From: a bacterium
GTDB lineage: Bacteria; Sysuimicrobiota; Sysuimicrobiia; Sysuimicrobiales; Segetimicrobiaceae
DNA: 64,000 nt
Direction: 5' to 3'
NCBI GenBank assembly: GCA_035691305.1
Contig: DASSJF010000050.1
Coordinates: 1 to 64,000, forward strand
Shown: positions 51,477 through 60,269 of the stretch, piece after piece
Numbering within the stretch: position 1 is the first letter of the stretch
Layout of the letters: each line of letters begins with the position of its first letter
Translations under genes and position numbers: made by a program
The notes under the pieces: generated by a model
Database searches by the model: none
What the model was told of the DNA's origin: nothing
Seen by the model: only the letters and a program-made list of their open reading frames with translations

Positions 51477-52987
51477 GGCCGCACGAACGTCTCCGAGGCG
51501 GCCGGCCCGTGCCACGAGATCTCCGTGCCGCCGATCGTGCCCAGGAGGGCGGCGTCCCCGCGCAGCTGCAGAAAGACCGGGACCCGGCCGGCCGCCTCGG
51601 CGCCGGCCGGCGTCCCGAGGGGCCGGCTGCCGAGCGCGTCCTGCACGACGATTCGGACCGTGACCGTGTCGGGTCCGTTCTCGGCGTGGACCGTGACCTC
51701 GGACGGCGCCGCCACGCGGTGGCCGTCGACCACCGGCCCGGGCCGCCATCCGCTGTACGTCACGCCGGTCACCGGCAGCGCGGCGACGAGACCTCCGGAG
51801 TCCTGCGCGGGCGCGGCCCCCGGCCGGGCCCGCCGCCACACAAAGAGCGTGGCCCGGGTTCGTCCCCCGTCCGGCACGTCTGGGTTCGGCAGGTGCACGC
51901 TCGCATAGACAAGCGCGCCGACGTCGCTCGACGCCTGCCCCCACTCCCACGTGACGCCCGCCCACGTGCCCCAATTGTGGTCGTGGTAGGCCGGCGCGCC
52001 CGCAAACGCAAGCGTCCGGCCGCCGGTTCGAATCGTGCCGTCCGCCCGTCCGCGCGCCACCGGGACCACGTAGCCACTCACCGCTGGTCCGAGCCGCACC
52101 TCGGTCGCCGGCAGTACGAAACCGGCGTCCGGCCGAATCGTGAGATCGACCCGCAGCCGCGAATCGTCGACGGTGAGGCGGTAGCCGCGCGGGCCGGCGG
52201 TGAGCCGCGCGGGGCCGAGGTGCTGCTCGGCCGTCTCCGTCGAGATATCGCCCGGCAGGAGCACGCTTGGGATAACCACGTCCCGAACGGGCGCGCCGGG
52301 CACTTTGACGCGGGCCAGCACCGCGCCGGCCGGCTGGGCTCCGGTGATAAGCGTGAGGTACGCGTACGCGTGCGTTGCAGGATCGAAGACGTTGAAGTAG
52401 TCCCACTCCACCCACGGAGACCGCGCGGCGGCGCGGGAACGAGATCGCGCGGGCGCGGCCGGCACTACGTGGAAGCGGTCGAGGACGTGGGCCAGCGCTG
52501 CCGGCGCTGGATGCAGCCACGCCTCGTCCGCCGCGCTGTCGCTCCCGTCCGTCACGGCGCGGGCGGCGCGGGCGGCGCGGTCCAGCGACGGGATGCCGGC
52601 CGAGGCGCTCGCCGTCACCACGCGGCCGTGCGCTCGCACGTAGAGCAGCCTCGAGGAGATCTGCGGCGCGGCCGCGGCGACGTCGCGGCGGAAGCGCGGG
52701 CCCTCGAGGACGTCGCGCACGAGAAACCCGGCGTTCGGCACGGTGAGGAACATACCGGTTACGCCGTTCACCTTGATGACCGCGGGATCGATACCCTCCG
52801 GCAGCACCACCACGTCGCCGCCGGCCACGAGGTTCCGGTCCTTCGCCTCGAGCAGCAGCGCGTCGCCGACCGAGAGCAGCGCGATCATGATCGCCACGCC
52901 GACGCCGTAGCCGAGCAGCAGCAGCGTCGAGCGCCAGGGCCGGTCGAGCAGCGCCCGCCGCGCGACCAACCGGGCCGCCGGCGTCAT
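51473..52987 (-). CDS. Membrane-anchored CrtC/AttH-like lipocalin-type protein
   Basis: A 504-residue protein. The first 130 residues resemble the start of an FtsX/MacB-type permease: a basic tail, one membrane helix (STLLLLGYGVGVAIMIALLS) and an extracytoplasmic segment (NLVAGGDVVVLPEGIDP). From about residue 190 the sequence matches the CrtC/AttH family, a double lipocalin-like fold found in carotenoid 1,2-hydratases, with the signature AYHDHNWGTWAGVTWEWGQ near 340. No other permease helices follow, so it appears to be a permease stub joined to a lipid-binding domain. It is translationally coupled to the exporter ATPase (ATGA), so it may load or receive the exported lipid. Confidence 0.75.
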   Translation of the reverse strand: MTPAARLVARRALLDRPWRSTLLLLGYGVGVAIMIALLSVGDALLLEAKDRNLVAGGDVVVLPEGIDPAVIKVNGVTGMFLTVPNAGFLVRDVLEGPRFRRDVAAAAPQISSRLLYVRAHGRVVTASASAGIPSLDRAARAARAVTDGSDSAADEAWLHPAPAALAHVLDRFHVVPAAPARSRSRAAARSPWVEWDYFNVFDPATHAYAYLTLITGAQPAGAVLARVKVPGAPVRDVVIPSVLLPGDISTETAEQHLGPARLTAGPRGYRLTVDDSRLRVDLTIRPDAGFVLPATEVRLGPAVSGYVVPVARGRADGTIRTGGRTLAFAGAPAYHDHNWGTWAGVTWEWGQASSDVGALVYASVHLPNPDVPDGGRTRATLFVWRRARPGAAPAQDSGGLVAALPVTGVTYSGWRPGPVVDGHRVAAPSEVTVHAENGPDTVTVRIVVQDALGSRPLGTPAGAEAAGRVPVFLQLRGDAALLGTIGGTEISWHGPAASETFVRP

Positions 52988-53694
52988 ACGACGGTTCCGT
53001 TCCGCATGCGGAGCTGCCGGTCGGCAAGCGATGCGAGTTCGGCGTTGTGGGTCACGACCACGACGGCGCACCCGTCGCGCGTCGCGTCGCGCAGCAGCCG
53101 GATGATCTCGCGGCCCGTGGCGTCGTCGAGCTCGCCGGTCGGCTCGTCGGCGAGAAGCAGCGCGGGGCGATTGGCGAGGGCGCGCGCGATGGCCACCCGC
53201 TGCATCTCGCCGCCGCTCAGCTGTCCGGGCCGGTGCCCCGCCCGGCCGGCGAGCCCCACCCGCTCGAGGAGCGCCGCCGCCCGCGCCCGACGCGCGGACG
53301 CGGGGACTCCCGCCTCCAGCATCGGCAGTGTCACGTTCTCCTCGGCCGTGAGCATCGGCAGCAGAAAAAACCGCTGGAAGACGAAGCCGACGTGTGCGAG
53401 GCGCAGTTTTGCGAGCCGCGCGTCGGGGAGCGCGCGGGTGTCCTGCCCGAGCAGGGTGACGGCGCCCTCCGTCGGCACGTCCACGCCGCCCAGCAGGTGC
53501 AGCAGGGTCGACTTGCCGCAGCCGCTCGGGCCGACGATCGACACCATTCGTCCCCGTTCGACGCTCAAACTCACGCCGCGCAGCGCGCGCACCGTGCCGC
53601 CCGCCGTACGGTACTCCTTGACCACCGCATCCGCTGTGACGGCCGCGGCGTCCGGCGTGCCGAACGCCGCGGCCGCGTCGGCACGGGCGCTCAC
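52984..53694 (-). CDS. ABC exporter ATPase, LolD/MacB type
   Basis: A 236-residue ATPase with Walker A GPSGCGKST near residue 60, the Q-loop GFVFQRFFLLP, the signature QLSGGEMQRVAIARAL near 160 and Walker B LLADEPTGELDDATG, the hallmark of the LolD/FtsE/MacB class that drives FtsX-like permeases. It serves the two permeases encoded just upstream in the transcript. The GTG overlaps the permease stop (GTGA) and its stop overlaps the lipocalin-type gene. No periplasmic adaptor gene is present. Confidence 0.93.
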   Translation of the reverse strand: MSARADAAAAFGTPDAAAVTADAVVKEYRTAGGTVRALRGVSLSVERGRMVSIVGPSGCGKSTLLHLLGGVDVPTEGAVTLLGQDTRALPDARLAKLRLAHVGFVFQRFFLLPMLTAEENVTLPMLEAGVPASARRARAAALLERVGLAGRAGHRPGQLSGGEMQRVAIARALANRPALLLADEPTGELDDATGREIIRLLRDATRDGCAVVVVTHNAELASLADRQLRMRNGTVV

Positions 53695-54917
53695 GATTGC
53701 ACCTCGGCGTGCAGCGTGGCGGCGACCGCGGTTTTCGAGGCGACCGCCGCCGGGTACACGCCCGCCGCGGCGCCGGTGGCCGCGAGCAGCGCGATCGTGC
53801 GCGTCGCCGCCGCGGGGGTCAGCACGAAGAAGTGGAGGTCGACCGGGAGCCCCGGCGCCTGCCTGAGGATCCCGTCGAGGTAGCGCGCGATGACAAGTCC
53901 GAGGAGAAACGTGCCCGGCAGGCTCGCCACGCCGAGCGCCGCGCCCTCCAGCAGGACGAGCGACGCGATGCGCGCGCGGGTAAAGCCGATCGCGCGAAGC
54001 GTCGCGATCTCGCCGAGTCGCTCGCCGACGGACAGCGTCACGATCGCCGTGATCAGGAGGAACGAGACGGCGACGCTGAGCGAGCCGAGGATCAGCGAGA
54101 ACTGATTGAAATACGTGAGCCGCGTCGCGAGGCGCGCGAGGAAGTCCGCGTTGCTGAGCGCGTCGACCCGCGGGTCCTGCGCCTCGATCCACCGCACCAG
54201 CGCCGGGGCGCGCGCCGGGTCGTTGAGGCGCACGAGAATCATGGACGCCGCCCCGGCCGGCCGGCCCTGGAGCGCGCGCAGATCGGCCGTGGGAATGGAG
54301 ATCGACCGCTGCGAGGCGAGGTCGACGTAGAAGTCGGCGATGCCGGAAACCCGGAACGCGCGCGACGCCGCGAGCGGCGCGAGCCCCCGCGACGGCACCG
54401 CCGAGAGCACCACCGTGTCGCCGATCCGCACCCCGTCGCGCCGGGCCATGGTCGGGTTGATGATCGCGGCCGGCGCTCCGCCCGGCGCGCGGTCCGGCGC
54501 GAGCCGGTCCGCCGGCGGCAGGTCGCGGCCTTCGAGGAGCGCGTAGGCGCCCGTGCCGCCGCCCGGCACCGCGAGGACGAACGTCGGGAACCGTCTCCCA
54601 TCGTGCTGCGCGTACACGTTGGTGGCGGCGACGGGCACCGCCTCGGCCACCCCGGCCTGCCGCGCGATCGCTCCGGCGAGGCGGTCCGCGCCGCCGACCT
54701 CTTCTTCCCCCGCAAACGGCAGCGCGCCCTTCGGCAGCACGCGGATCGCGAAGCCGATCCGGCCGAGCACGGTGCCCAGGCTCGTCTCGAGGCCGTGCGC
54801 GAGCATGGTCATGTCGAGGAGGAGCGCGCCGGTCACCGCGAGGCCGAGGAGGACGAGCGCGCTGCGCACGCGATTGCGCCCGAGCATCCGGCCGGCGAGA
54901 AAGACGAGGGATGCCAC
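53691..54917 (-). CDS. FtsX/MacB-type ABC permease
   Basis: A 408-residue permease of the MacB topology: one membrane helix at the N-terminus (SALVLLGLAVTGALLLDMTM), a large extracytoplasmic domain (about residues 45-260) and three C-terminal helices with the FtsX signature VGERLGEIATLRAIGFTRARI between the first and second. Such permeases do not form a channel but couple ATP use to mechanical work outside the membrane, often lipoprotein or lipid release. The GTG at 54917 starts four bases after the stop of the second permease gene. Confidence 0.9.
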   Translation of the reverse strand: MASLVFLAGRMLGRNRVRSALVLLGLAVTGALLLDMTMLAHGLETSLGTVLGRIGFAIRVLPKGALPFAGEEEVGGADRLAGAIARQAGVAEAVPVAATNVYAQHDGRRFPTFVLAVPGGGTGAYALLEGRDLPPADRLAPDRAPGGAPAAIINPTMARRDGVRIGDTVVLSAVPSRGLAPLAASRAFRVSGIADFYVDLASQRSISIPTADLRALQGRPAGAASMILVRLNDPARAPALVRWIEAQDPRVDALSNADFLARLATRLTYFNQFSLILGSLSVAVSFLLITAIVTLSVGERLGEIATLRAIGFTRARIASLVLLEGAALGVASLPGTFLLGLVIARYLDGILRQAPGLPVDLHFFVLTPAAATRTIALLAATGAAAGVYPAAVASKTAVAATLHAEVQS

Positions 54918-54921
54918 GCCG

Positions 54922-55743
54922 CTAGCGTCCGATCTGGTCGAGCGGGCGCCGGCGCAGCAGCCGCCAGGCCGTGAGCGCCCCGGCGGCCAGGCCGAGTACG
55001 ACCGAAAGAGCCGCGGCGTCCGCGACCAGCCGCCACGTCACGCGCGAAAAGAGAATGTCGGTGTCGAACAGCCGCCGATAGTACGCGTTGATCGCGAACG
55101 AGATCGCATATGCCAGTCCCGCGCCGGCGAGGCTGCCGGCGACCGCCACCGCGGCCGCGACGAGCAGGACCGCGGACGCCACGGTGCGCGAGCCCAGACC
55201 CATGAGGCGCATCATACCGACTTCGCGCCGCATCTCCTCGCCGCGCAGCGTCATGATCGTCACGAGGAAGACGCTGCCCGCGAGGACCGCGACCGCGCCG
55301 ATCGCGCGGTGGAAGCGCGCGATCACTTCGAACGAACTCGAACTGCGGCGGGCGAGCTCGACGGACGTGTACGCGTGGACGCCGAGGCCCATCGCCGTCA
55401 GCTCCGACGCCACGCCGGGCGCCCGGGACGAGTCGCGGAGCCGTATGACGATGCTGTCGACCGCGTCGCCCGAACCGGTGAGGGCCTGCAGGTCGGGAAG
55501 GTGCAACCGGACGTCCGCGTCGCGATCGGCGACTTCGGTGGGGTACAGCAACGGCCGGTAGAGGTGCGCGATCCGGACGCGCCGCCACGGACCGGCCGCG
55601 GTCGGCGCGATCTCGATCACGTCACCGGCCGCCACGCCGAGGGCGCGCGCCGTCCGGTCGCTCAGGGCGATGTCGACGGCCGCCGCACCGCCGCCGGCCG
55701 CCGGCGGACCGGCTGCCGCCGGACTCGCCGGCAACGATGTCAT
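54922..55743 (-). CDS. FtsX/MacB-type ABC permease, start uncertain
   Basis: The conventional ATG at 55743 gives 273 residues with an extracytoplasmic part (ALSDRTARALGVAAGDVIEI onward) and three C-terminal helices with the FtsX signature RGEEMRREVGMMRLMGLGSR. That start lacks the first membrane helix that every such permease needs. Thirty codons upstream in frame, a CTG at 55833 overlaps the HIT gene stop as CTGA and supplies TLRRFQAAGTAAAVLLAAAA, a fitting first helix; no ATG, GTG or TTG is available. I keep the ATG coordinates as the conservative call but think the CTG start is likely. It is the partner of the next permease. Confidence 0.82.
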   Translation of the reverse strand: MTSLPASPAAAGPPAAGGGAAAVDIALSDRTARALGVAAGDVIEIAPTAAGPWRRVRIAHLYRPLLYPTEVADRDADVRLHLPDLQALTGSGDAVDSIVIRLRDSSRAPGVASELTAMGLGVHAYTSVELARRSSSSFEVIARFHRAIGAVAVLAGSVFLVTIMTLRGEEMRREVGMMRLMGLGSRTVASAVLLVAAAVAVAGSLAGAGLAYAISFAINAYYRRLFDTDILFSRVTWRLVADAAALSVVLGLAAGALTAWRLLRRRPLDQIGR

Positions 55744-55829
55744 TACCGCCGGCGCGAACGCCCGGAGAGCCGCGGCCGCGGCGAGCAGGACCGCCGCGGC
55801 GGTGCCGGCGGCTTGAAAACGCCGGAGCG

Positions 55830-56333
55830 TCAGGACTGCGGGCCGGCCGCGGAGCCCGCGCGGAGCACCGCCGCGAGCCGGTCGTAGGTCACGGTCAGCT
55901 CCTCGGGCAGCACTTTGGTCTCGCCGAGGACCGGCATGAAGTTCGTGTCGCCCACCCAGCGCGGGACGACGTGAGTGTGCAGGTGGTCGGCGATGCCGGC
56001 GCCGGCCGCGTGGCCGACGTTCATGCCGATGTTGAACCCCTCCGGCCGGTAGACCTCGCGCAGCGCGCGCATGGAGGCGACCACGAACTGCTGCATCTCG
56101 AGCTGCTCGTCGTTCGTGAGGTCGGCCGGGTCGGCGACGTGGCGGTGCGGTACCACCATGAGGTGGCCCGAGTTGTACGGGTACAGGTTCAGGATGACGA
56201 AGGCGAGCCGGCCCTGGATCAGGATACCGCGCTCACGGTCGCGTCCCTCGCGGGGAAACGTGCAGAAGATGCAGTCCGGCATCGGCGGTCCTTTAATGTA
56301 GTGCAGCCGCCAGGGGGCCCAGAGATGCTTCAA
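55830..56333 (-). CDS. HIT family hydrolase
   Basis: A 167-residue histidine-triad protein. It starts KHLWAPWRLHYI, the usual opening of the bacterial branch resembling Ap4A phosphorylases, has a CIFC cysteine pair near residue 20 and the triad DHLHTHVVPRW near 115. It probably cleaves a nucleotide-linked phosphoanhydride such as Ap4A. The TTG start at 56333 overlaps the rnc stop as TTGA, and homologues begin at just this point, so the TTG is well supported. Confidence 0.88.
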   Translation of the reverse strand: MKHLWAPWRLHYIKGPPMPDCIFCTFPREGRDRERGILIQGRLAFVILNLYPYNSGHLMVVPHRHVADPADLTNDEQLEMQQFVVASMRALREVYRPEGFNIGMNVGHAAGAGIADHLHTHVVPRWVGDTNFMPVLGETKVLPEELTVTYDRLAAVLRAGSAAGPQS

Positions 56334-57064
56334 CCCGCCCGGCTCCGCCGGAGGTGCTCGAGGGCCTGCTGCGCCGCGGCCTGCTCGGCTTCTTTCTTGC
56401 TCTTGCCCCGTCCCTCGCCGATCACCCGGCCGCTCACCTCCACCACCGCCACGAACGCCCGGTTGTGCTCCGGGCCTTCCTGGCCGGTGATGCGGTATCG
56501 CGGCAGGCGGCGCTCGCGCTGCTGCACGAGTTCTTGAAGCAGGCTCTTGTAGTCGCTGCCGCCCGGCTCCTCGAGCCGGGACAGGTCCTCCGCAAACCAC
56601 CGCGTCACGCAGTGGTGCGCGACGCCGTAGCCCGCGTCGACATACACCGCGCCGACGACCGCTTCGAGCGCATCGGCGAGCAGCGACGCGCGCGACCGTC
56701 CCCCGCCCTTCTCCTCCCCCCGTCCCAGCAGCATGTAGCGGCCGAGGTCCATCGCGCGGGCGATCTGGGCGAGCGGGCCTTCGCTGACGACCGACGCGCG
56801 CAAGCGCGCGAGGTCGCCTTCGAGCCGCGTGGGAAAGAGCCGGTAGAGGTGATCGGCGACCACGAGGTTGAGGACCGCGTCGCCGAGAAATTCCAGCCGC
56901 TCGTAGTTGTCGCCGTGCCGGCTGCGAGCTTCCGCGCCGACCGAGCCGTGCACGAGCGCGGTGTGCAGCAGCGTCCGGTCGCGGAAGTGCACGTCGAGCC
57001 GCCGTTCCAGCTCCGCGAGCTGCGCGTCGCGGTCCGGAGCGAGCGGCTCGATCACCTCGACCAT
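56330..57064 (-). CDS. rnc: Ribonuclease III
   Basis: A 244-residue double-stranded RNA endonuclease used in rRNA and mRNA processing. The catalytic domain has the signature NYERLEFLGDAVLNL near residue 53 and the second acidic site LLADALEAVVGAVYVDAG near 127; the dsRNA-binding domain starts at DYKSLLQELVQQR and ends GKSKKEAEQAAAQQAL. The ATG lies one base after the fabF stop. Its place after acpP-fabF is a widely conserved order in Gram-positive-type genomes. Confidence 0.95.
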   Translation of the reverse strand: MVEVIEPLAPDRDAQLAELERRLDVHFRDRTLLHTALVHGSVGAEARSRHGDNYERLEFLGDAVLNLVVADHLYRLFPTRLEGDLARLRASVVSEGPLAQIARAMDLGRYMLLGRGEEKGGGRSRASLLADALEAVVGAVYVDAGYGVAHHCVTRWFAEDLSRLEEPGGSDYKSLLQELVQQRERRLPRYRITGQEGPEHNRAFVAVVEVSGRVIGEGRGKSKKEAEQAAAQQALEHLRRSRAG

Positions 57065-57065
57065 A

Positions 57066-58307
57066 CTAGGACGGGCTCTTCACGATCAGGATCGAGTTGT
57101 GGCCGCCGAAGCCGAAGCCGTTCGACATCGCGGCGGTAATCTTCGCCGGCCGCGCCCTGTTCGGCACGTAGTCGAGGTCGCACTCCGGATCGGGCGTCTC
57201 GTAGTTGATCGTGGGCGGCAGCATGCCGCGGGCGACGGCGAGGATGGCGGCGATCAGCTCCACGCCGCCGGCCGCACCGAGCAGGTGCCCGGTCATCGAC
57301 TTCGTCGAACTGACCGGCACGCGCTTCGCAGCCTCGCCGAAGACCCGTTTGATGGCGAAGGTCTCGAACTTGTCGTTGTACTCGGTGCTCGTGCCGTGCG
57401 CGTTGATGTAGCCGATCTCATGCGGTTCGAGCTTCGCGTCCCGCAGGGCCCGCCGCATCGCCAGCGCGGCGCCGTCGCCCTCCGGGTCGGGCTGCGTGAT
57501 GTGGAAGGCGTCCGCGCTGGCCCCGTAGCCGACGAGCTCCGCGTGGACGCGGGCGCCGCGGCGCTCGGCGTGCTCCCACGCCTCGATCACCACCACGCCG
57601 GCCCCCTCGCCCATCACGAAGCCGTCCCGGTGAAGGTCGAAAGGCCGGACGGCCTTCGCCGGGGCGTCGTTGCGGGTGCTGAGCGCTTTTTCGGCCGTGA
57701 ACCCGGCGAGGCTCAGCGGCGTGATCGCGGCTTCGGCGCCGCCGCAGATCATCGCGACCGCGTCGCCGCGCTGGATCTTGCGCATCGCCTCGCCGATCGC
57801 GTGGCCGCCGGTAGCGCAGGCGGAGGCCACGGAGAAGTTGGGGCCGCGTGCGCCCGTCAGCATGCCGACGATGGCGGAAGCGCTGTTGTGCATCATCATC
57901 GGGACGAAGAACGGGCTGACGCGGCCGGGCCCGCGCTCGAGCAGCAGTTGGTGCTGCCCTTCCCAGGTGATGGCGCCGCCGGTGCCGGTGCCGATGATGA
58001 TGCCGACGTCGTCGCGAAGCTGCGGGGTGATCCGCAGGCCGGCGTCGTCGAGCGCCTGGCGCGCGGCCGCGACGGCCAAGTGCACGTTGCGGTCGTTGCG
58101 CCGGACTTCTTTGCGGTCGAGGTACGCGGCGGGGTCGAAGTCGACGACTTCCGCCGCGATCTGGCAGGCGTACGGCGACGGATCGAACGCCGTGATCCGG
58201 CGGACGCCGGAGCGGCCCTCCATCAAGGCGTTCCAGAATGTTTCGGTGGTCGTGCCGATCGGACTGACGACGCCCAGGCCGGTCACGGCCACCCGGTGTT
58301 CGGTCAT
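57066..58307 (-). CDS. fabF: 3-oxoacyl-ACP synthase II
   Basis: A 413-residue condensing enzyme that extends acyl-ACP with malonyl-ACP. The triad is complete: Cys in [13 protein letters not shown] near 165, His in [11 protein letters not shown] near 305 and His in [15 protein letters not shown] near 340. The C-terminal FGFGGHNS loop is also typical. The ATG is preceded by a gap of 17 bp from the acpP stop. Cysteine, both His residues and length all agree with FabF rather than FabH. Confidence 0.96.
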   Translation of the reverse strand: MTEHRVAVTGLGVVSPIGTTTETFWNALMEGRSGVRRITAFDPSPYACQIAAEVVDFDPAAYLDRKEVRRNDRNVHLAVAAARQALDDAGLRITPQLRDDVGIIIGTGTGGAITWEGQHQLLLERGPGRVSPFFVPMMMHNSASAIVGMLTGARGPNFSVASACATGGHAIGEAMRKIQRGDAVAMICGGAEAAITPLSLAGFTAEKALSTRNDAPAKAVRPFDLHRDGFVMGEGAGVVVIEAWEHAERRGARVHAELVGYGASADAFHITQPDPEGDGAALAMRRALRDAKLEPHEIGYINAHGTSTEYNDKFETFAIKRVFGEAAKRVPVSSTKSMTGHLLGAAGGVELIAAILAVARGMLPPTINYETPDPECDLDYVPNRARPAKITAAMSNGFGFGGHNSILIVKSPS

Positions 58308-58324
58308 TTGCAGGACGCGCCCGG

Positions 58325-58573
58325 TTATTCCGCGGGCGCCTCGACGTGGCCCTCGATGTACTTGACCGCCTCGCCGACGGTCGCGATCTTCTCCGCGTCC
58401 TCGTCCGGGATCTCGATGTCGAACTCTTCCTCGAGGGCCATGACGAGCTCGACGACGTCGAGCGAATCCGCGCCCAGGTCTTCGACGAACTTCGACTGCG
58501 GCGTCACCTGGGCGGCGTCCACGCCGAGCTGCTCCACCACGATCGCCTTCACCCGGTCAAATGCCGATGCCAT
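58325..58573 (-). CDS. acpP: Acyl carrier protein
   Basis: An 82-residue acidic carrier. The phosphopantetheine attachment serine is in [19 protein letters not shown] (DSL near residue 37), followed by [20 protein letters not shown], the usual helix III region. It carries the growing chain for all fab enzymes encoded around it. The ATG follows GGGAGGT. The C-terminal tail (GHVEAPAE) is slightly longer than in Escherichia coli. Confidence 0.97.
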   Translation of the reverse strand: MASAFDRVKAIVVEQLGVDAAQVTPQSKFVEDLGADSLDVVELVMALEEEFDIEIPDEDAEKIATVGEAVKYIEGHVEAPAE

Positions 58574-58590
58574 TCGTGCACCTCCCGTGA

Positions 58591-59337
58591 TTACCGCATG
58601 ACCAGTCCGCCGTCGACGTTCAGGACCTGCCCGGTGACGTACGACGCGTCATCGGCCGCGAAAAACGCGACCGCGGCGGCGACCTCATCCGGCCGGCCGG
58701 TCCGCCCCACCGGGATCTGTTCGACGAAGCGCGCGCGCTGGGCGTCCGTGAGCTTGCCCGTCAGCCCGGTGTCGATGTACCCCGGCGACACCGCGTTGAC
58801 CGTGATTCCGCGCGTGGCTACTTCCCGCGCGACCGCCTTCGTGAAGCCGATCACGCCGGCCTTGGCCGCGATGTAGTTCGCCTGCCCCGGGTTCCCGACC
58901 TCCGCCACGACGGACGAGATGTTCACGACCCGGCCCCATCGGTGCCGGAGCATCTCACGCAGCACGGCGCGGGTCAAGTAGAACGTCGCGTGCAGGTTGA
59001 TCGCCATGATTTCGTGCCAGTCCTCGTCGCGCATCCGCACCAAGAGGCCGTCGCGCGTGAGCCCGGCGTTGTTGACGACGATGTCGAGCCGCCCGCGCCA
59101 CGCGTGCGCCGCGTCGGCGCACTGCCGGCAGGCCTCGACGTCGGTTAGGTCGGCCTGGAGGATCGTTCCCTCGCCGCCCGCGGCGGTGATCTCCCGCAGC
59201 GTCTCCTCGGCCCCCTGGGCGTTGCGGCCGTAATGGACGATCACGGCCGCGCCTTCCCGGGCCAGGCGCGCGGCGATCGCGCCTCCGATGCCGCCCGATG
59301 CGCCGGTGACGAGCGCGACGCGCCCCGCGGCGATCAG
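58591..59337 (-). CDS. fabG: 3-oxoacyl-ACP reductase, CTG start
   Basis: A 248-residue SDR that reduces 3-oxoacyl-ACP with NADPH. It has [16 protein letters not shown] at the N-terminus, NNAGLTRDG, the catalytic [10 protein letters not shown] followed by ANYIAAKAG with Tyr and Lys, and the C-terminal [16 protein letters not shown]. No in-frame ATG, GTG or TTG lies between the fabD region and the Rossmann motif. A CTG at 59337 overlaps the fabD stop as CTGA, has GGGAG seven bases upstream and gives the normal family length. The CTG start is therefore strongly implied, although automated callers would miss or truncate the gene. Confidence 0.93.
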   Translation of the reverse strand: MIAAGRVALVTGASGGIGGAIAARLAREGAAVIVHYGRNAQGAEETLREITAAGGEGTILQADLTDVEACRQCADAAHAWRGRLDIVVNNAGLTRDGLLVRMRDEDWHEIMAINLHATFYLTRAVLREMLRHRWGRVVNISSVVAEVGNPGQANYIAAKAGVIGFTKAVAREVATRGITVNAVSPGYIDTGLTGKLTDAQRARFVEQIPVGRTGRPDEVAAAVAFFAADDASYVTGQVLNVDGGLVMR

Positions 59338-60269
59338 GTCGCCACTCCCGGCGCCGTCAGCAGCGTGAGCGCCTCGTCGCGGGAGGCGGCGTCCTCGACG
59401 TGGCAGGTCGCCGCGTCGACGGTCCGGCGGATCATGCCGCTCACCGTGGTGCCCGGACCGATCTCGACAAAGAGATCGACCCCGTCCCGGCGCATTGCCC
59501 GCACGGACTCTTCCCAGCGAACGGGGGAGGCGACCTGCGCCAGCAGCGCCCGGCGGATCTCGTCCGCGATCCGCACCGGCGCGGCGGAGACGTTTGCAAA
59601 GACCGGAATGCGGGCATCCCGCAGCGGCAGCGCCTCGAGATCGCCGGCGAGCCGCTCCGCGGCCGGGGCCATGAGCCGCGTATGGAACGGCGCGCTCACG
59701 GCCAGGGGCATCGCCCGCCGCGCGCCGGCGGCCTTCGCGGCCTCGAGCACGGCGCGGACCGCGGCCGCCTCTCCACCGACGACGACCTGCCCGGGACTGT
59801 TGAAGTTCGACGGCTCCACCACGCCGAGGTGGGCCTGCGCCTCGCACACCGCGCGCACCCGGTCGCCGTCGAGCCCCATCAGCGCGGCCATCATCGTGTC
59901 GCGTCCCAGACAGGCCTCCTGCATGTACCGTCCGCGCAGCCGCACGAGCCGCACCGCGTCTTCGAGCGCCAGGGCGCCCGCACACACGAGCGCCGTGTAC
60001 TCGCCGAGGCTGAGGCCGGCCGCGCAGGCCGGCGCGAGCGGCACCGTCGCGAGACAGGCGAGGCTTGCGGTCAGGAGCGCCGGCTGCGTGTTCTCGGTCT
60101 GCCGCAGCGCCTCTTCCGGGCCTTCGGCGCACATCCGGTAGAGGTCTACGCCGGCCGCGGCGCTCGCCCGGCGGAAGATCTCGCGCGCCTCGGGATGCCG
60201 CTCCGCGAGCTCGCGGCCCATTCCGACGTGCTGCGCGCCCTGGCCGGGAAAGACGGCCGCGGTCGTCAC
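59334..60269 (-). CDS. fabD: Malonyl-CoA:ACP transacylase
   Basis: A 311-residue transacylase that loads malonate onto ACP. It shows AAVFPGQGAQHVGMG at the N-terminus, the Ser nucleophile in AGLSLGEYTALVCAGAL near 90, Arg in VRLRGRYMQEA near 115 and the catalytic His in VSAPFHTRLM near 200. The residue before the Ser is Leu where nearly all FabD have His (GHSLGE). The GTG overlaps the fabH stop as GTGA, and its own stop overlaps the CTG of fabG. Confidence 0.94.
   Translation of the reverse strand: MTTAAVFPGQGAQHVGMGRELAERHPEAREIFRRASAAAGVDLYRMCAEGPEEALRQTENTQPALLTASLACLATVPLAPACAAGLSLGEYTALVCAGALALEDAVRLVRLRGRYMQEACLGRDTMMAALMGLDGDRVRAVCEAQAHLGVVEPSNFNSPGQVVVGGEAAAVRAVLEAAKAAGARRAMPLAVSAPFHTRLMAPAAERLAGDLEALPLRDARIPVFANVSAAPVRIADEIRRALLAQVASPVRWEESVRAMRRDGVDLFVEIGPGTTVSGMIRRTVDAATCHVEDAASRDEALTLLTAPGVAT

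Noticed and set aside
53697-55887. Long plus-strand frames opposite the permease and ATPase genes
   Set aside because: Arg/Glu-rich antisense frames with no recognisable motif; the opposite strand encodes clear FtsX and ABC domains.
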